Below, one piece after another: positions 12,136-27,884 of a stretch of DNA of 37,367 bases. Origin of the DNA: Aplysia californica (lineage: Eukaryota > Mollusca > Gastropoda > Aplysiida > Aplysiidae); contig NW_004798090.1 in assembly GCF_000002075.1 (NCBI RefSeq), positions 121,394-158,760 on the forward strand. Reading direction: 5' to 3'. How positions within the stretch are numbered: position 1 is the stretch's first letter; each line of letters opens with the position of its first letter. The notes under the pieces are model-generated. The model did no database searches and was not told the DNA's origin. It saw only the letters and a list, made by a program, of their open reading frames with translations. A program made the position numbers and the translations under genes.

Positions 12136-12302
12136 TCATCCTCTTCCGTTGCAAATTTCTTGTCATCTATTCTACATAAATGGGGATTCTTTTTCATTGA
12201 AAGCAACCCCCCCCCCCCAAAAAAAAAAAACCCTTTCCGATAATAAACAAAGTTCTCTAAATGCCCCTAAATTGACGAATGCCTGATTCCACTGTGTCGT
12301 GA

Positions 12303-12625
12303 CACATATTTTGATTATTGACATCAAGTGGATTGACTTGTCAGATTTTAGTAGTAGTGGAAACAGTTGCTGTAAATGTTTGTTTTGTAACTTAATTGAT
12401 GGAGTTGGGGAGAATGTTATTTTGTAATGAGCTAAATGTAGGGTTTTTTTTATCATGTGCTTAGAAATATTTCTCAGCACACATAATTTATTAATGGTCT
12501 TTTGGGAAGGTGGGGGAGGGGGGAATGGGGTGTTAACCATAATTATTACCATGTAATACTTTTACAATTACCATATTAATGGACTGAAACACAATTTCAA
12601 TCTACTTTCTGTGGTAATAACAAAC
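12303..12625 (+). repeat. Second segment of the duplicated SelO 3' flank
   Basis: Aligns with about 34605-34930, for example GTGGAAACAGTTGCTGTAAA and TTGATGGAGTTGGGGAGAAT. In the compact copy this block follows the 6394-6725 block directly. A second gap in homology runs from about 12625 to 17290. Confidence 0.75.
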
Positions 12626-12654
12626 CACTTGACAATAACCTATTTGGTCTTGAG

Positions 12655-12850
12655 GTGTAGGTCTGTGGCCGAGTGGTCAGTGAGATCAGACTCACGATAA
12701 CATCAGGCGTATGTCGGAGACACGGCGTTTAGGTGGGTGGTCACTTGGGTGTCTCCTTCTTGAGTGAGGCACTTTAACCTTTGCTAAAATTGCAGGGCAC
12801 TGCACTGTGGCGACCAACAATGGCAAGCTAATTGTCTGTATTGGTATGAT
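12655..12850 (+). mobile_element. Possible tRNA-headed SINE remnant
   Basis: GTGGCCGAGTGGTCA resembles the A-box arm of a Ser/Leu-type tRNA. No clear B box follows, and there is only one copy in this window, so the call is weak. Confidence 0.3.
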
Positions 12851-13112
12851 ATTGTATCAAGCTGTTAAAATGTCCTAAGCACAAAAGATTTATTTCAGAA
12901 GAGAGATAAATCTGTTTTATTTTAAAAATAATTTTTACCATTTTATATAGATCTATCTTTTCTTCCTTTTTTTGTACAATTATTAAGAATTTGAATTTTG
13001 ACAAAATGTATGTCTCAAGCTCACGCAATGAATACCACTGGTTAAGAAACTGAAATTTAAAAAATGTTCACAATTTTGGGCTGACACATTTGAACAGCTG
13101 GCCGATGGTATA

Positions 13113-13906
13113 CAGTAGAGCATGACAGCACGCGCTACAGCAGGACCATCCCTACAGCGGGACCTCACCAAAACCCCGGTTTACTGTCTATGAAAACTCA
13201 ATTACCTGTGCTCGGGTTTAGCGGGGCAAATTAAGGAAAGGCCCGAACTCGGATACAGCGGAAGAGATCAAGCGAGTTCTTGCTGGGGGGAAGGGGGTTG
13301 GAATGCTGTAGGCGGGCTCCAAACAGGTAGTAGCCGTACGGCGTTGTGATTGGCCGGTCCAGTGATGAGTGAGGTGGGGCTGGCGGCAGAGAGAGATGAT
13401 GTGGATAGACGCGTTACGTGAGCCACTCCAAAAGTGATATTCCGTAGCTTAGACGCCCAGTATGAGAGCGTAGGCCATAGCCCTAGGCCTAGGCTAGGCC
13501 AAAGAGTAAAAGAAGAGGAGATCTCGTAGTGTGTGATTCCTGATTCATTGAATTGTGATCGTTGATGCTCATATAGAGGCATACGCAGGCTACCACTTCG
13601 CCAGTTCTACTGTAAGCCTACCGGTACGATAGATAGCACAAGCTACGAGACCGAGGAAAAGGTGGCTTACAACAAAGACTAAAGGAAATCTTCCTCACTC
13701 GAAGTAAAGGCCAAGATAATCAACGAAGTTGACAAGAAAAGGAAGACTAATCTAAAGCATAAGTTTTATTGATATGGAAGGGAGGTAATCATGTGGATTT
13801 TAAGAAAATTTTCTGTAATTTCCCCTTTGCACTCCTATAGCAGGAACTCGCCTACAGCGGGATTTTTCTTCTGGAACCCAATGTTCCGCTATAGCCGTGT
13901 TTACTG
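13113..13906 (+). mobile_element. Non-autonomous pogo/Tigger-type transposon with a transposase remnant
   Basis: A 794-base unit flanked by TA on both sides (13111-13112 and 13907-13908). The ends are related inverted repeats: the left begins CAGTAGAGC with CTACAGCGGGACC repeats, and the right end in reverse begins CAGTAAACACGGCTATAGCG. A short frame at 13683-13770 reads RKSSSLEVKAKIINEVDKKR. This matches the start of the CENP-B/Tigger-type N-terminal helix-turn-helix (K.KIINEVEKGK). The remainder of the transposase is absent. It is an internally deleted, dead element. Confidence 0.7.
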
Positions 13907-13908
13907 TA

Positions 13909-14945
13909 TTTTGTATTGTTGATAGATTATTGTATGTATGTATATATTTGTATTATGCCAGTGTAACTCAAATTTCCCAATGGGGATAAGCAAAAATGGA
14001 ATGTAAATGAATGTGAATTAATACATTTATTTTATCTTTTTAATATAAGATGTACTGTATACAATTGAAATATGAACTAATTTTTTTAAATGTTTAGAAC
14101 TTGTCCAGGAAAGAAACTAAAATATCAGAAAAGTATGGCAGAAACTATTACTAGTTCATCAAATAATTCTAATGTCAGCTTGTATGACTTCCTGTGCACA
14201 GATTAATTTCTGAAATAGGTAGGCCTACCTGGTCTGGGGAAAATATTTCAGGATTGTCAGGAAAGATTTGAACTTTGATTGCTGAGAATTAGAATTGAAA
14301 ATATATTTGCATAGCTGTCAACCTGTTGTAAAAAACATATTTGATACATTTTTTAAGGTTCCTTTTTTAAATCAGAAAATGCTTATATATTCATTGTTTT
14401 CCTGTTCTATATTGCTTCTCACGAACTTGCCATTGCTGAAGTAAAATTTGGAAATTTTAGGACTGGATTTGAGAAAGATAAAGAAAACCAAGCTCAAATA
14501 TTAATTGGAGAGATCTCTTGCTGCATGTCTCCTTTGAATAGCTTGAATTTATCGAATGCAGTAATGTGTGTGTGAAAGGTTTGGAGGGGGATTACTTGGT
14601 CAATGCCCACCATCTTGACTGACCTGCTGTGTGGGTAGAGTCTGTTTTCTGGTTTTGAAAAGTTTGCTGCTTTATTGCTATTGCTGTATTCTCATTATTT
14701 CAACTGTTGGAATCTTAGTTTTTCATCTCTGTTAAAATATATTTGGTACTTGGAGATTGTCCTCAGTCCAAATCTTTAAATGAGCTCCAAAAAGGTGTAT
14801 GTGTTACTTTCATTGTTTAGAGTTATAATGCTGGTTGCATTTGGCAATGATAAAACCTTCTTGCTGTTGTTGCTGTTTTCATTTATTATGTTATTGTACC
14901 TACCATTTCTTTGTTGGGTGACTGATTCTTTACAATTTGTGACAA
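13909..14945. other. Unassigned AT-rich sequence
   Basis: No coding region, RNA gene or bounded repeat was recognised. The stretch is part of the 12625-17290 segment missing from the compact SelO duplicate. Confidence 0.5.
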
Positions 14946-15264
14946 GCGGAGAGTTAGAGAACGTTAGGAGTAGGCCATTGGCCGATATTTATATAGCAAC
15001 AGCCATCTTGTTTGTGTCATATACCGTCATAAAATAGTGTTCTTCATTCTGACAAAAGACAAAAGAAGTTCCAGACCTACTGTCTCACTGTTTGATCAGG
15101 AAAAAAAATGTGGAGTAAAAAAAGAAAGTTTTTTTTCTTCATTTTAGCAAAGTGTTATGATACATGTAATGCTCACTGTGTATGTTAAAGTATAGGTCAA
15201 ACATTATGGCTGTTACTAAAAATATCGGCCATTGGTGTACTCCTAACATTCTCTAACTATCCGC
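14946..15264. mobile_element. Small foldback MITE
   Basis: Two arms of about 60 bases form an imperfect inverted repeat: 14946-15008 and 15206-15264. They share GTTAGAGAAYGTTAGGAGTA, TGGCCGATATTT and AACAGCCAT. The loop is about 200 bases. No reading frame. The target-site duplication is not clear. Confidence 0.6.
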
Positions 15265-15439
15265 CAGTCAATTCCTGGACAGATACCAGACGCAACATTT
15301 CCTCATAGACTCAATTTTCTTTACAGTGGTATTCACTTATGACAAATTCTGATGTGGTAAATACTGAGTTTGGTCATCATATTTTTTTTTTCTCTTTGTG
15401 AGAACAGTGAGAAATAAGTCATTAAATGACTTTAATACG

Positions 15440-15666
15440 GGCATCTGTGGTGTAGTGGTTTGGAGCTTCGTCATTATTGGATGAAGGAGATCCAAGTTTG
15501 ATTCCTGAGTGGAGAGAATTTTTGTTATATAATATGTATCTTGGTCTTTCTGCTGGTATGTTGTACACATATCACACTCTCAGCCGGCTTGGTGGTGACA
15601 GGCAATGTTGAAGCCTGCTTCCTAAAAGATATAATTTGTGTTAATGGGAGCATAATTATACCTACC
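15440..15666 (+). mobile_element. tRNA-headed SINE, family B (copy 1)
   Basis: The A box TGGTGTAGTGGTT and B-like AGTTTGATTCC lie about 35 bases apart, then a tail with GAAGCCTGCTTCCTA, TTGTGTTAATGGGAGC and TACCTACC. The same head and tail recur at 24908-25050, which defines a second SINE family distinct from family A. Confidence 0.65.
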
Positions 15667-15680
15667 AAATTAAACTAGGT

Positions 15681-15684
<4 letters not shown>

Positions 15685-15741
<57 letters not shown>

Positions 15742-15746
15742 GTCTG

Positions 15747-15783
<37 letters not shown>

Positions 15784-15798
15784 GCCTCTCTGTCTCCC

Positions 15799-15839
<41 letters not shown>

Positions 15840-15842
15840 CCC

Positions 15843-15903
<61 letters not shown>
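15685..15903. repeat. (CT)n / (CTGT)n compound microsatellite
   Basis: Alternating CT and TCTG blocks over about 220 bases. Translations of this tract are low complexity and are not genes. Confidence 0.95.
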
Positions 15904-16119
15904 TTTAGTCATGTGATTTGGACATTGTACATTACATCCGTTCACGTTTTTTCAAGCAGAACTAGGAACCTGTGAATGGTTTCCCATCTCTTTTCTATAT
16001 CCCATCCCTGAAAGGGTGAGTGAAGTGAGAAAACCCAGAGAGGTACCTGTATGTTAATTTACAAATTACATAGAATGGAAGTGATGTTTTTGGTATTAGT
16101 TTTTTTTTTACAAATTAGT

Positions 16120-16435
16120 GGTCTCAGAGAATGGGGCCACAACAGCCAGCCTCTACTAGAGTCTAAGTCTAAGGTCTACAACGTGCGATTCAATGGCTTC
16201 AAAGCAAAAGGAAGGCCAAGAAGAAGATGGATCATATGTAGTCAAAGAAACCCCCTCCTCCCAAGCCAAAAGAAACAAATATAAATAACATTAACAATCT
16301 AAACCCATGTACGACAATTGCATCTCCCCTCAACACCTCTTGGTACAAAAATGCATAAAAGTTAGAGGACAGGAAAAAGTAAAAGTAAAGTCGGGATTTC
16401 TGTGATGAATATAATCGCCTTCTTATATCAGATTT
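16120..16435 (+). mobile_element. LINE 3' tail fragment
   Basis: The frame contains SKVYNVRFNGFKAKGRPRRRW, then sequence ending CATCTCCCCTCAACAC and a GTAAAAGTAAAG end. The same arrangement (GRGRPRKRW, CATCTCCCCTCGACGC, GTAAAAATAAAG) is found at 21173-21475, so both are tails of one LINE family. Only the last part of the reverse-transcriptase ORF remains, and it is out of frame in places. Confidence 0.65.
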
Positions 16436-16480
16436 TGCAAGCTGACACAAACAAAACTGTGATATAAACGTTCTGTAAAG

Positions 16481-17248
16481 CAGTGGCGGTGGGTAGTGAA
16501 GGGCTCAGGGGCTTGAGCCCCTCTACCCACCCCCCAAGTCTATCCCAAGGCAAATGAAAAGAAACGAAATAAGCAGTTGAAACTGTTTTGATCGCCCGCA
16601 ATGAACACAGAGTCGGCAACTAGGCGGCTTGCTCGTTTATCCAATCACTGTTGTCCCCGCTTACAACTATAGTAACCTAACAGCCAATCAAATGTCTTTA
16701 GGACTCAGCAATCAACCAGCCCGTTCCCACGGTCTCTCCTTAATGAAACCCCTCTTGTAAAAAGGTAGAAGACTTGAAAAAAATAACACTGCACAGAGGG
16801 CTCACGCTCTCCCAGCCCTGACAATGGGGTGAAAGTTTACGACACACTTTCCCCCAGTGACACAGTTACCTATGCGCCCATTGGGCCTTTGTTAGGCGCG
16901 TTCTATTTTCTGCAACAACACGACCCAATCCACCTCATACACGGTGTGTATTTGGAGTGCTGTGTGTTTGTGCCGCTGAGATCTAACAATAATCAAATAA
17001 AAACTAATTAGAGAAATTTGGAGGTGAAACGGCTTTGTTCCCATCATCCAGAAGAATTTAACGTAGAACAAAGAGATGGCAGACAAAGGTGACTCTTCTC
17101 GTTTGAATGGTTCGGTTCTCAAAATGCCGTGGCTCGCCGTGAGTATAGAAAAATCATCACTGTGTTGTTCTTATTGCTTGCTTTTTGGTGGTCAAGAAGT
17201 GGAAGAAACCTGAGCCCCACCCAAATCTAGGTTCACCCACCGCCACTG
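16481..17248. mobile_element. hAT-type MITE with a perfect 8-bp target duplication
   Basis: A 768-base unit begins CAGTGGCGGTGGGT and ends with its exact inverse ACCCACCGCCACTG. It is flanked on both sides by CTGTAAAG (16473-16480 and 17249-17256). An 8-base duplication and CAGNGGCGG-type ends are diagnostic of hAT elements. No transposase was recognised inside. The perfect duplication suggests a fairly recent insertion. Confidence 0.88.
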
Positions 17249-17289
17249 CTGTAAAGTTAACTCACGAATATTGTTTCTGAGTGAAGAAT

Positions 17290-17844
17290 CGGTGGGAGTC
17301 GGAGAAAAGGCATCAATTCAGAGATTTTCAAGGAAAATAATCCTTGGGGTATTGTGACCTTATTTAGTAATTATTCCTGGTTGTTTCCCTTGGTCTGTGA
17401 CTTGTTTCACCACAGTGGTTTCACAAGTATTCATTACACTTTACAAATTTGCACTATTCTATCCCCGGGGTTTTATGCACCCCGCATAATTTAGCAAAAT
17501 TTGATCATTTTTTTGCATAATTTCTGATTATGTTCCTATATCATTCTTTGTTGAAATTAACAGAATCGCATGATTTCACATTTTTGGGCCCAGTTTGCAT
17601 AATTTCAGAAATATTTTTTGTGTGCTAAAACCGCAGGGACAAAATATATATAATTGTTGCCTTTGTTCTGTTGAAAGTAATTGAAAAAATAGATGCAACA
17701 CTTCATCAAGTAAAAATAACCCGTATAAATTACTCGTACCTTATATTTATATTTGATTTTGTTGTTAGTCATTTGGTTTACACTCATACACGCATGTTGG
17801 CCTACCTTGTATTTATTTTGCTATTGAAACTTCAAAGCCTAAAA
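17290..17844 (+). repeat. Third segment of the duplicated SelO 3' flank
   Basis: Aligns with about 34935-35215, for example AGGAAAATAATCCT, GTTTCCCTTGGTCTGT and GATGCAACACTTCAT. It contains some extra sequence relative to that copy, around 17450-17670. Family A SINE copy 2 interrupts the alignment right after it. Confidence 0.7.
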
Positions 17845-18380
17845 GGGGGGCTCTCGTGGCCTAGAGGTTAAGGTGTTGGCCTCTCATTCAAAGGTCCCGG
17901 GTTCGAATCTGGGTAGCGACCGAAAACATTTCTTCTCAAAATTGTCTCATTTAACCCCCTTTCCTGCTCTCTAGCAATGTTCTGTCGTCTGTTTTTCGTC
18001 TCCGCTTTCTGCCCCCACCCCCTCACCTCCTTTACCCCCTCCTCTGGGCTCCTGACTCTTTCTGCTGCCTTTCTACTGCTACTTCTTAGCTCTCCCTTCT
18101 TAATGCTGTCTTTCAGCCACACCCCCGATCTTCTGGTAGGAAAGATCTAGACCTAGCCTTCTCAGACAACAAAGGCGAAAAATCCCGGAGGACTCGTTTG
18201 CAAGTTGCGCACGTTAAAGATCCCTTGGTGGTCTTAAATCTATAGGAGTAGTCTTCGGCCGCCACCCGGGCAAAGTATACAATTTTCTACCGACTGAAAA
18301 AGTTTAATGTGTCTCGCGCGCTCATAATACGACCTTATGCAGTAGCGAACGCCATAAAACACTTATTATAAAAAAAAGAA
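17845..18380 (+). mobile_element. tRNA-headed SINE, family A (copy 2, full length)
   Basis: Same head (A box TGGCCTAGAGGTT, B box GGTTCGAATCTGG), pyrimidine-rich middle, conserved body and CACTTATTATAAAAAAAAG tail as the copy at 4749. The homologous point in the compact SelO duplicate (near 35215) lacks it, giving an approximate empty site. Confidence 0.85.
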
Positions 18381-18384
18381 ACAT

Positions 18385-18645
18385 CTTGTTCGTTTCCTTT
18401 TGTATTCGTATTAAATCATAAATGATTTAAATCAGTATCGTCATACAGCTGTGACTGTTCTATTATTTAATTTTTTTACGGGAACTCCCCTGTGGATTCA
18501 AGTAATAATATTAATAGGTTCTGAGAAATTTATTTTCAACTACCAGGTTCTAGCAATTTTCAGGCTACTACATAAATTTATCTCTCTTTGGTACTTTGGT
18601 ACCACAGGTTTTTTTGTTTGCTTGACGGTCTACCTCCGGAGCAGT
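18385..18645 (+). repeat. Last segment of the duplicated SelO 3' flank
   Basis: Aligns with about 35240-35478 (GTGACTGTTCTATTATTTAA versus a close variant, and CTCTCTTTGGTACTTTGG). Homology ends here. In the compact copy a LINE starts at the same point. A run of G follows at 18799-18820; 18646-19150 otherwise holds nothing recognised. Confidence 0.65.
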
Positions 18646-19160
18646 CTGACAACTGGTTCAGTTAAATTATGTTTGTAAGTATAGCCTTGGCTGCTGGCAC
18701 TTGTGACATGGAGAGAGAACATTTTCTTTCAGCGTAATACAGGCTAGGGGCTGTCGTCGACTGTATTAAACAGTTTTGGTGTTTTTAGTGTGTTCGTTGG
18801 GGGGGGGGGGGGGGGGGGGGTAAGCGGGGAGTTTTTTTGTGGGTAGGAGCGGGTTCGGAGTGTCTGGTTATTACCGTGTCCGATCAGACTTAGGCTACCC
18901 TAGACCACCTAGATCTAGATCACGAAACACGTTAATTGTACATTTACATTGTGAGAATGAAGAACATGGCAAACAGTGATAGTTTTACCGCACTCAGGAA
19001 TACTACTTATCAGCCTAGTGAGAGAGCAAGTTTTAAGATTGTAGTAGAGTTGTTACAGGTTACGACTCATTACGAGTACACGTGTATTAATACACGTGTT
19101 ATTAGTATAGCCGTCAGTTGGCGCTTGCAAATCCCCCCCTCTCCCCCCCCCCTTTCTCTA

Positions 19161-19318
<158 letters not shown>

Positions 19319-19320
19319 GC

Positions 19321-20376
19321 TTGGCAAAATTGTGCGAAATCAAAGAAACATCAAATTGTCTTCACGAGTGTATTATATATTGATAGAATCATGGACATTC
19401 ATTGCATCCAATGAATGGAGAATTTTGTCTCTGCAATGAACAATATTTAATTTCGATAGTTTCAAATAATACGGAAAACAGATCAATCACAAATATCACG
19501 CAAAACCTGGACTTAACATTAGATGTGCTATGTGCTCATAGTTAGTTTGCTTAGAAGTCACTGGTTTTGTGTAGGGCACGATCCTTTTGGGCATCTCCTC
19601 CTTTAAATTTTGGACATAATTATGTGTCTTTTCGTCCCAAGTGTCACAGACAGTTGCAAACAAAGGGTCTGAATTGGGAGCAAAGTCGATTTTCTTCACT
19701 TGCTGTTTCATGGGACTTCTCATATCTGTAGGATTCGCCTGGGCTATTTAATTTGACCACTCCAACGTTGACATGAAATGATTTTCCAAGAATAGTCTAG
19801 TGGCATTGGTCCTGTTAGAAAGGGTTTTGCCATGCATGGAGATGTCTACTTGAATAACATCATGACGAAAATAAGGGTAACACGACGTTCCAACACTTGC
19901 GCGATATGTAGTCCACTAAACCAAGCCATCTGGTGATTCACTCGCAGGCGGTTTTGCTCTGTCTACCCCAGCCACCCTAGTAAACCATGGCAGTTTTGTG
20001 GCCTCTGCTCCTCACAGTAAGTGTAAGGCAGATGATTTAATCCAAAATCTGACTAACACAGTCATGTGCAAAAAAGAAAAAAAAAGTTTGGTGCTCTACA
20101 CGAAACCAATAGCTCCTAAACAAAAACAAAATCATACCAATAAGCACCTGTAATGTTAAGTTAAGTCCAGGTTTTGCATGGTATTTGTGACTAATCTGTT
20201 TTCTAATCTGTGTGAAAATATCACCAGATGATGCTGTACATTGCAGAGACAACAATATTTTCCTATCATTTGATATTCAATACATACCATGTCCATGCCA
20301 CCAATGTTGCACTTCAATACAAGCGCGAACAAACGTTTACGTTTCTATGATTTCACACAATTAGACAATTTGCCAA
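19321..20376. mobile_element. Long foldback element (arms ~270-290 bases)
   Basis: The left arm 19321-19590 and right arm 20085-20376 are imperfect inverted copies. Matching landmarks are TTGGCAAA at the outer edges, TGTCTCTGCAATG, GCAAAACCTGGACTTAAC and TTGGTTTYGTGTAGRGCAC. The ~490-base centre contains a minus-strand run of about 50 sense codons (ISMHGKTLSNRTNATRLFLE) that matches no family I recognise. This is likely a non-autonomous DNA transposon. Confidence 0.7.
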
Positions 20377-20770
20377 ACGTGAGTTTTTAAAGGTCAGTTT
20401 TGAGTGACCATATCTCGAGCGTCTCTTAACATGGATGAAACATTATAGTGTCAGATGATGATTAATTTTTATGTAGCTTTTACAATGTAATTGGTATGCT
20501 GCATGAGTGGGTGGTGCAATGCTTTAACATGATAATTGCGAGATTACGTTTTCAAGTTTCTTTTGGACGTCACAGAACGTTATATATTGTAAAATAATCC
20601 AAATAAACAGAAAAACAACAACAACAATAAACAAAAACAAGAACACACACTTTCAGAGCCAAAGCGAAAAGACAAACGAACAAACAAATGGCATTAACAA
20701 ATAATTTTAATGCAAAACGGAAGCCCAAATTCAGTTAGGAACTGTACAAATCAACAAATACATCCATACT

Positions 20771-20776
20771 TTTATT
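20771..20776 (-). promoter_or_regulatory. Polyadenylation signal AATAAA of the WAP-VWC gene
   Basis: AATAAA on the minus strand lies about 46 bases after the stop codon of the WAP-VWC gene. A GT-rich stretch follows (GTATGGATGTATTTGTTG), as expected downstream of a cleavage site. Confidence 0.7.
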
Positions 20777-20821
20777 GCCTTTTTTGTTGACGCACCATTC
20801 AAGACATGTCTTGTTGAATTC

Positions 20822-25711
<4,890 letters not shown>

Positions 25712-25828
25712 GGCGATATACAACAGTATAGAGGAAAACCGAAGTGCAGGAAAACTGGTGTGAAGTTGGTCCAGTTAGTTTCAGGACAGCGACAACCTGA
25801 GATCTCCGAGGCTTGTGATCTGTTCTTC

Positions 25829-25835
25829 TTTTATA
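25829..25835 (-). promoter_or_regulatory. TATA box of the WAP-VWC gene
   Basis: CAGTATAAAAGAAG on the minus strand, 118 bases upstream of the ATG at 25711. A CTCAGG initiator-like site follows near 25800, giving a 5' UTR of about 85-95 bases with no earlier ATG. The start context is TCGCCATGA. Confidence 0.7.
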
Positions 25836-26141
25836 CTGGGTTTCCTAGTGTTGACGAGAGAGGATATTTTCAGACTTTGAAGTGTGTTTTAAAGCCACCC
25901 AGAGTAATTGTAATGCGCGGCAGCTGGCTATCGCCAAATATTAGTTTTCGTAACAACCACCGCTACACCATTAACAACATGGATTAAATGGTCTTAATTT
26001 TGACAATCATTGTCGTAACATGACCTCTCTCCACATATGTAGAGATTACGCACTCAGAGGACAATGGGTGTGGTATGGTGCGCCCTATTCTCCTTGTTTG
26101 ATCACTTGTTACTATCATAATGACTGATGGCAATGAGTCTA
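25836..26141. other. Upstream flank of the WAP-VWC gene, nothing recognised
   Basis: Non-repetitive sequence between the TATA box and the MITE at 26142. It may hold proximal promoter elements, but none can be named from sequence alone. Confidence 0.4.
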
Positions 26142-26625
26142 CATAACAAGAGGGTCCACTCCTCTCTTTGAGCAAATTAAAAAAGTGTCCTCAAAATTCG
26201 GTGGCACCCTCTTCGCAAATGCGCACCATTTGCGAACAGAGTTACCCTACTTAAAAAAAAAATCAAAGTGAAACTAACAAGTTTTTAAATAAATAAGAAT
26301 TCAAATTTCGGAAGAATGCTTTTTAAAAATGGTTACGCTGACAAAAAACCTCTCCCGGAGGAAAGGGCAACTTTTTTCTTCGTTTAATTTGACTTTAGAA
26401 TAAGAGGCGAGAGAGATCATTAAATTAAAAAAAACCTTAAAACTCCGCACTGAAAGAATCCGAACAGCTGATGAACAGCATTCAATCTGCGCACGCAAGG
26501 AGGTGCTATTCCTATTCTTCTTCCGGAGAAACGAAAGAGAACTTCAAAACAGACTGCAGCGCCATCTGAAGCGAGAGCGAACTTCCGGCAGACACTTTTT
26601 TGGCTGAGTGGACCATCTTGTTATG
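26142..26625 (+). mobile_element. MITE with CATAACAAGA inverted ends (copy 1)
   Basis: A 484-base unit begins CATAACAAGAGGG and ends CCATCTTGTTATG, flanked by TA on both sides (26140-26141, 26626-26627). Subterminal AAAAAAGTGTC also recurs in inverted form. A second copy in the opposite orientation is at 31479-31942. No transposase. The TA duplication suggests a Tc1/mariner-type source, which is an inference. Confidence 0.8.
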
Positions 26626-26920
26626 TACTATCTTTGCTGATGGTTCGTTTCTGTGGGTATACTCGATCTCGACGCGTCTGCACATAATTTGTTTGAAGTA
26701 GGTCACTTGATCTCAACACGATGGAGTATCATGGAGGTGAGTCCATTGTTGAAGCAAACAATGGACGGACAATATTATAGCGGCGTGGTATCTTTATCTC
26801 TATCTATTATATTTGTGAAAATTCGTTACCTTTGGGCGCCTAAAACTTCCGAATCACTTAACTTTTGAATTTGAAAAAAATTTACGGTGGTTCAGAATCA
26901 TTTAAAGGATGCACAGTTTT

Positions 26921-27786
26921 ATTGAAGAGTCTCAGGTCACTGTAGTTTAATTTTCAGATTTTAATTAGTTTCGTTTATATGCAATCTTGGGAAAGTCCGT
27001 CTTCTAAGACGCCACTGTAAACAAGTGAGGCTTCCGTTCACAGGTAGTGCGCACTGGTTCCATAATGACTTAACGATCGATTCTTTTGAGTCCGTTCAAC
27101 GAACGGGGTACCCAGCTAATCTCTATCTCTATATATTATACTAACCGGGCCCCTTTTTGATGAAAAGAACGATCGGTGCATAAACATCAACTGAAACTCA
27201 TTGGCCTACTATATTTACACTCTACTGGAATGGAGCAATGCATCTTGAGAGATGAAAACAATTAGAAGGTCTAGATCTATACTCTCAAAACAAATGCGCC
27301 TCGCGAAATATCACTTCAGGCAGTTCCGTTGTGAAAGACAGCAACGCAGATTTCTTTCGTTTCTCAGTGGAATAATCACAAAGGCCAAAGAACGACTATA
27401 ACTTCGTGTCTAATATATTCCTTTCTTACTTCAGGAAATGAATAAATATAAAATCGGGCTCCGTCGTGGGACCTATTTATCTTTTTGAAGATACTTGCCA
27501 ACTTTCAACTCTGTAGCTGTCCTGGTTTTATGGGGAAAGTGACACATGTGTTTCCAAGTAGTCAAATATATAATACATGTATAGATTGATTCTCTATTCC
27601 GCTTTCGTGGTTGTACACTCCATAATTTCAAAGGTGCGGAAGCAGTGCGCACTGCTAGTGAATGAAAACCTCACTTGTTTACAATGGTGTCTTAGAAGAC
27701 GGAATTTCCCAAGATTAGATCTAAACGAAACAAATGAAAAACTGAAAATTAAACTACAGTGACTTCAGGCTCTTCAATGAAACTTA
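26921..27786. mobile_element. Foldback element (arms ~140-150 bases)
   Basis: The left arm 26921-27061 and right arm 27637-27786 are inverted copies, roughly 83% identical by eye over the best part. Shared landmarks are ATCTTGGGAAA, CCGTCTTCTAAGAC, TGTAAACAAGTGAGG and AGTGCGCACTG. Weaker similarity (TTTACGG) may extend the arms outward by 40-60 bases. The ~575-base centre has no recognised coding. Confidence 0.65.
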
Positions 27787-27884
27787 GTACATGTAATCTT
27801 CAGCACTTATATGGCCTTATTATGTTACCAGTGCCGTAAAACTTTTACGAACACTAAACTTAGAGTCCGTACGGGGTCACGTGA

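Noticed and set aside
12655-12740. A functional tRNA gene
   Set aside because: Only an A-box-like arm is present. There is no B box and no cloverleaf can be folded. A SINE remnant at best.
14780-15037. 85-codon hydrophobic frame
   Set aside because: AT-rich sequence gives Leu/Phe/Ile-rich frames by chance. It runs into a foldback arm and has no motif.
15670-15975. Long frames of Ser/Leu/Val/Cys or Arg/Glu/Thr/Asp repeats
   Set aside because: They are translations of the CT/CTGT microsatellite on either strand, not genes.
16829-17122. Short frames inside the 16481-17248 element, including an ATG-started MADKGDSSRLNG
   Set aside because: They lie within a hAT MITE and show no transposase or host motif.
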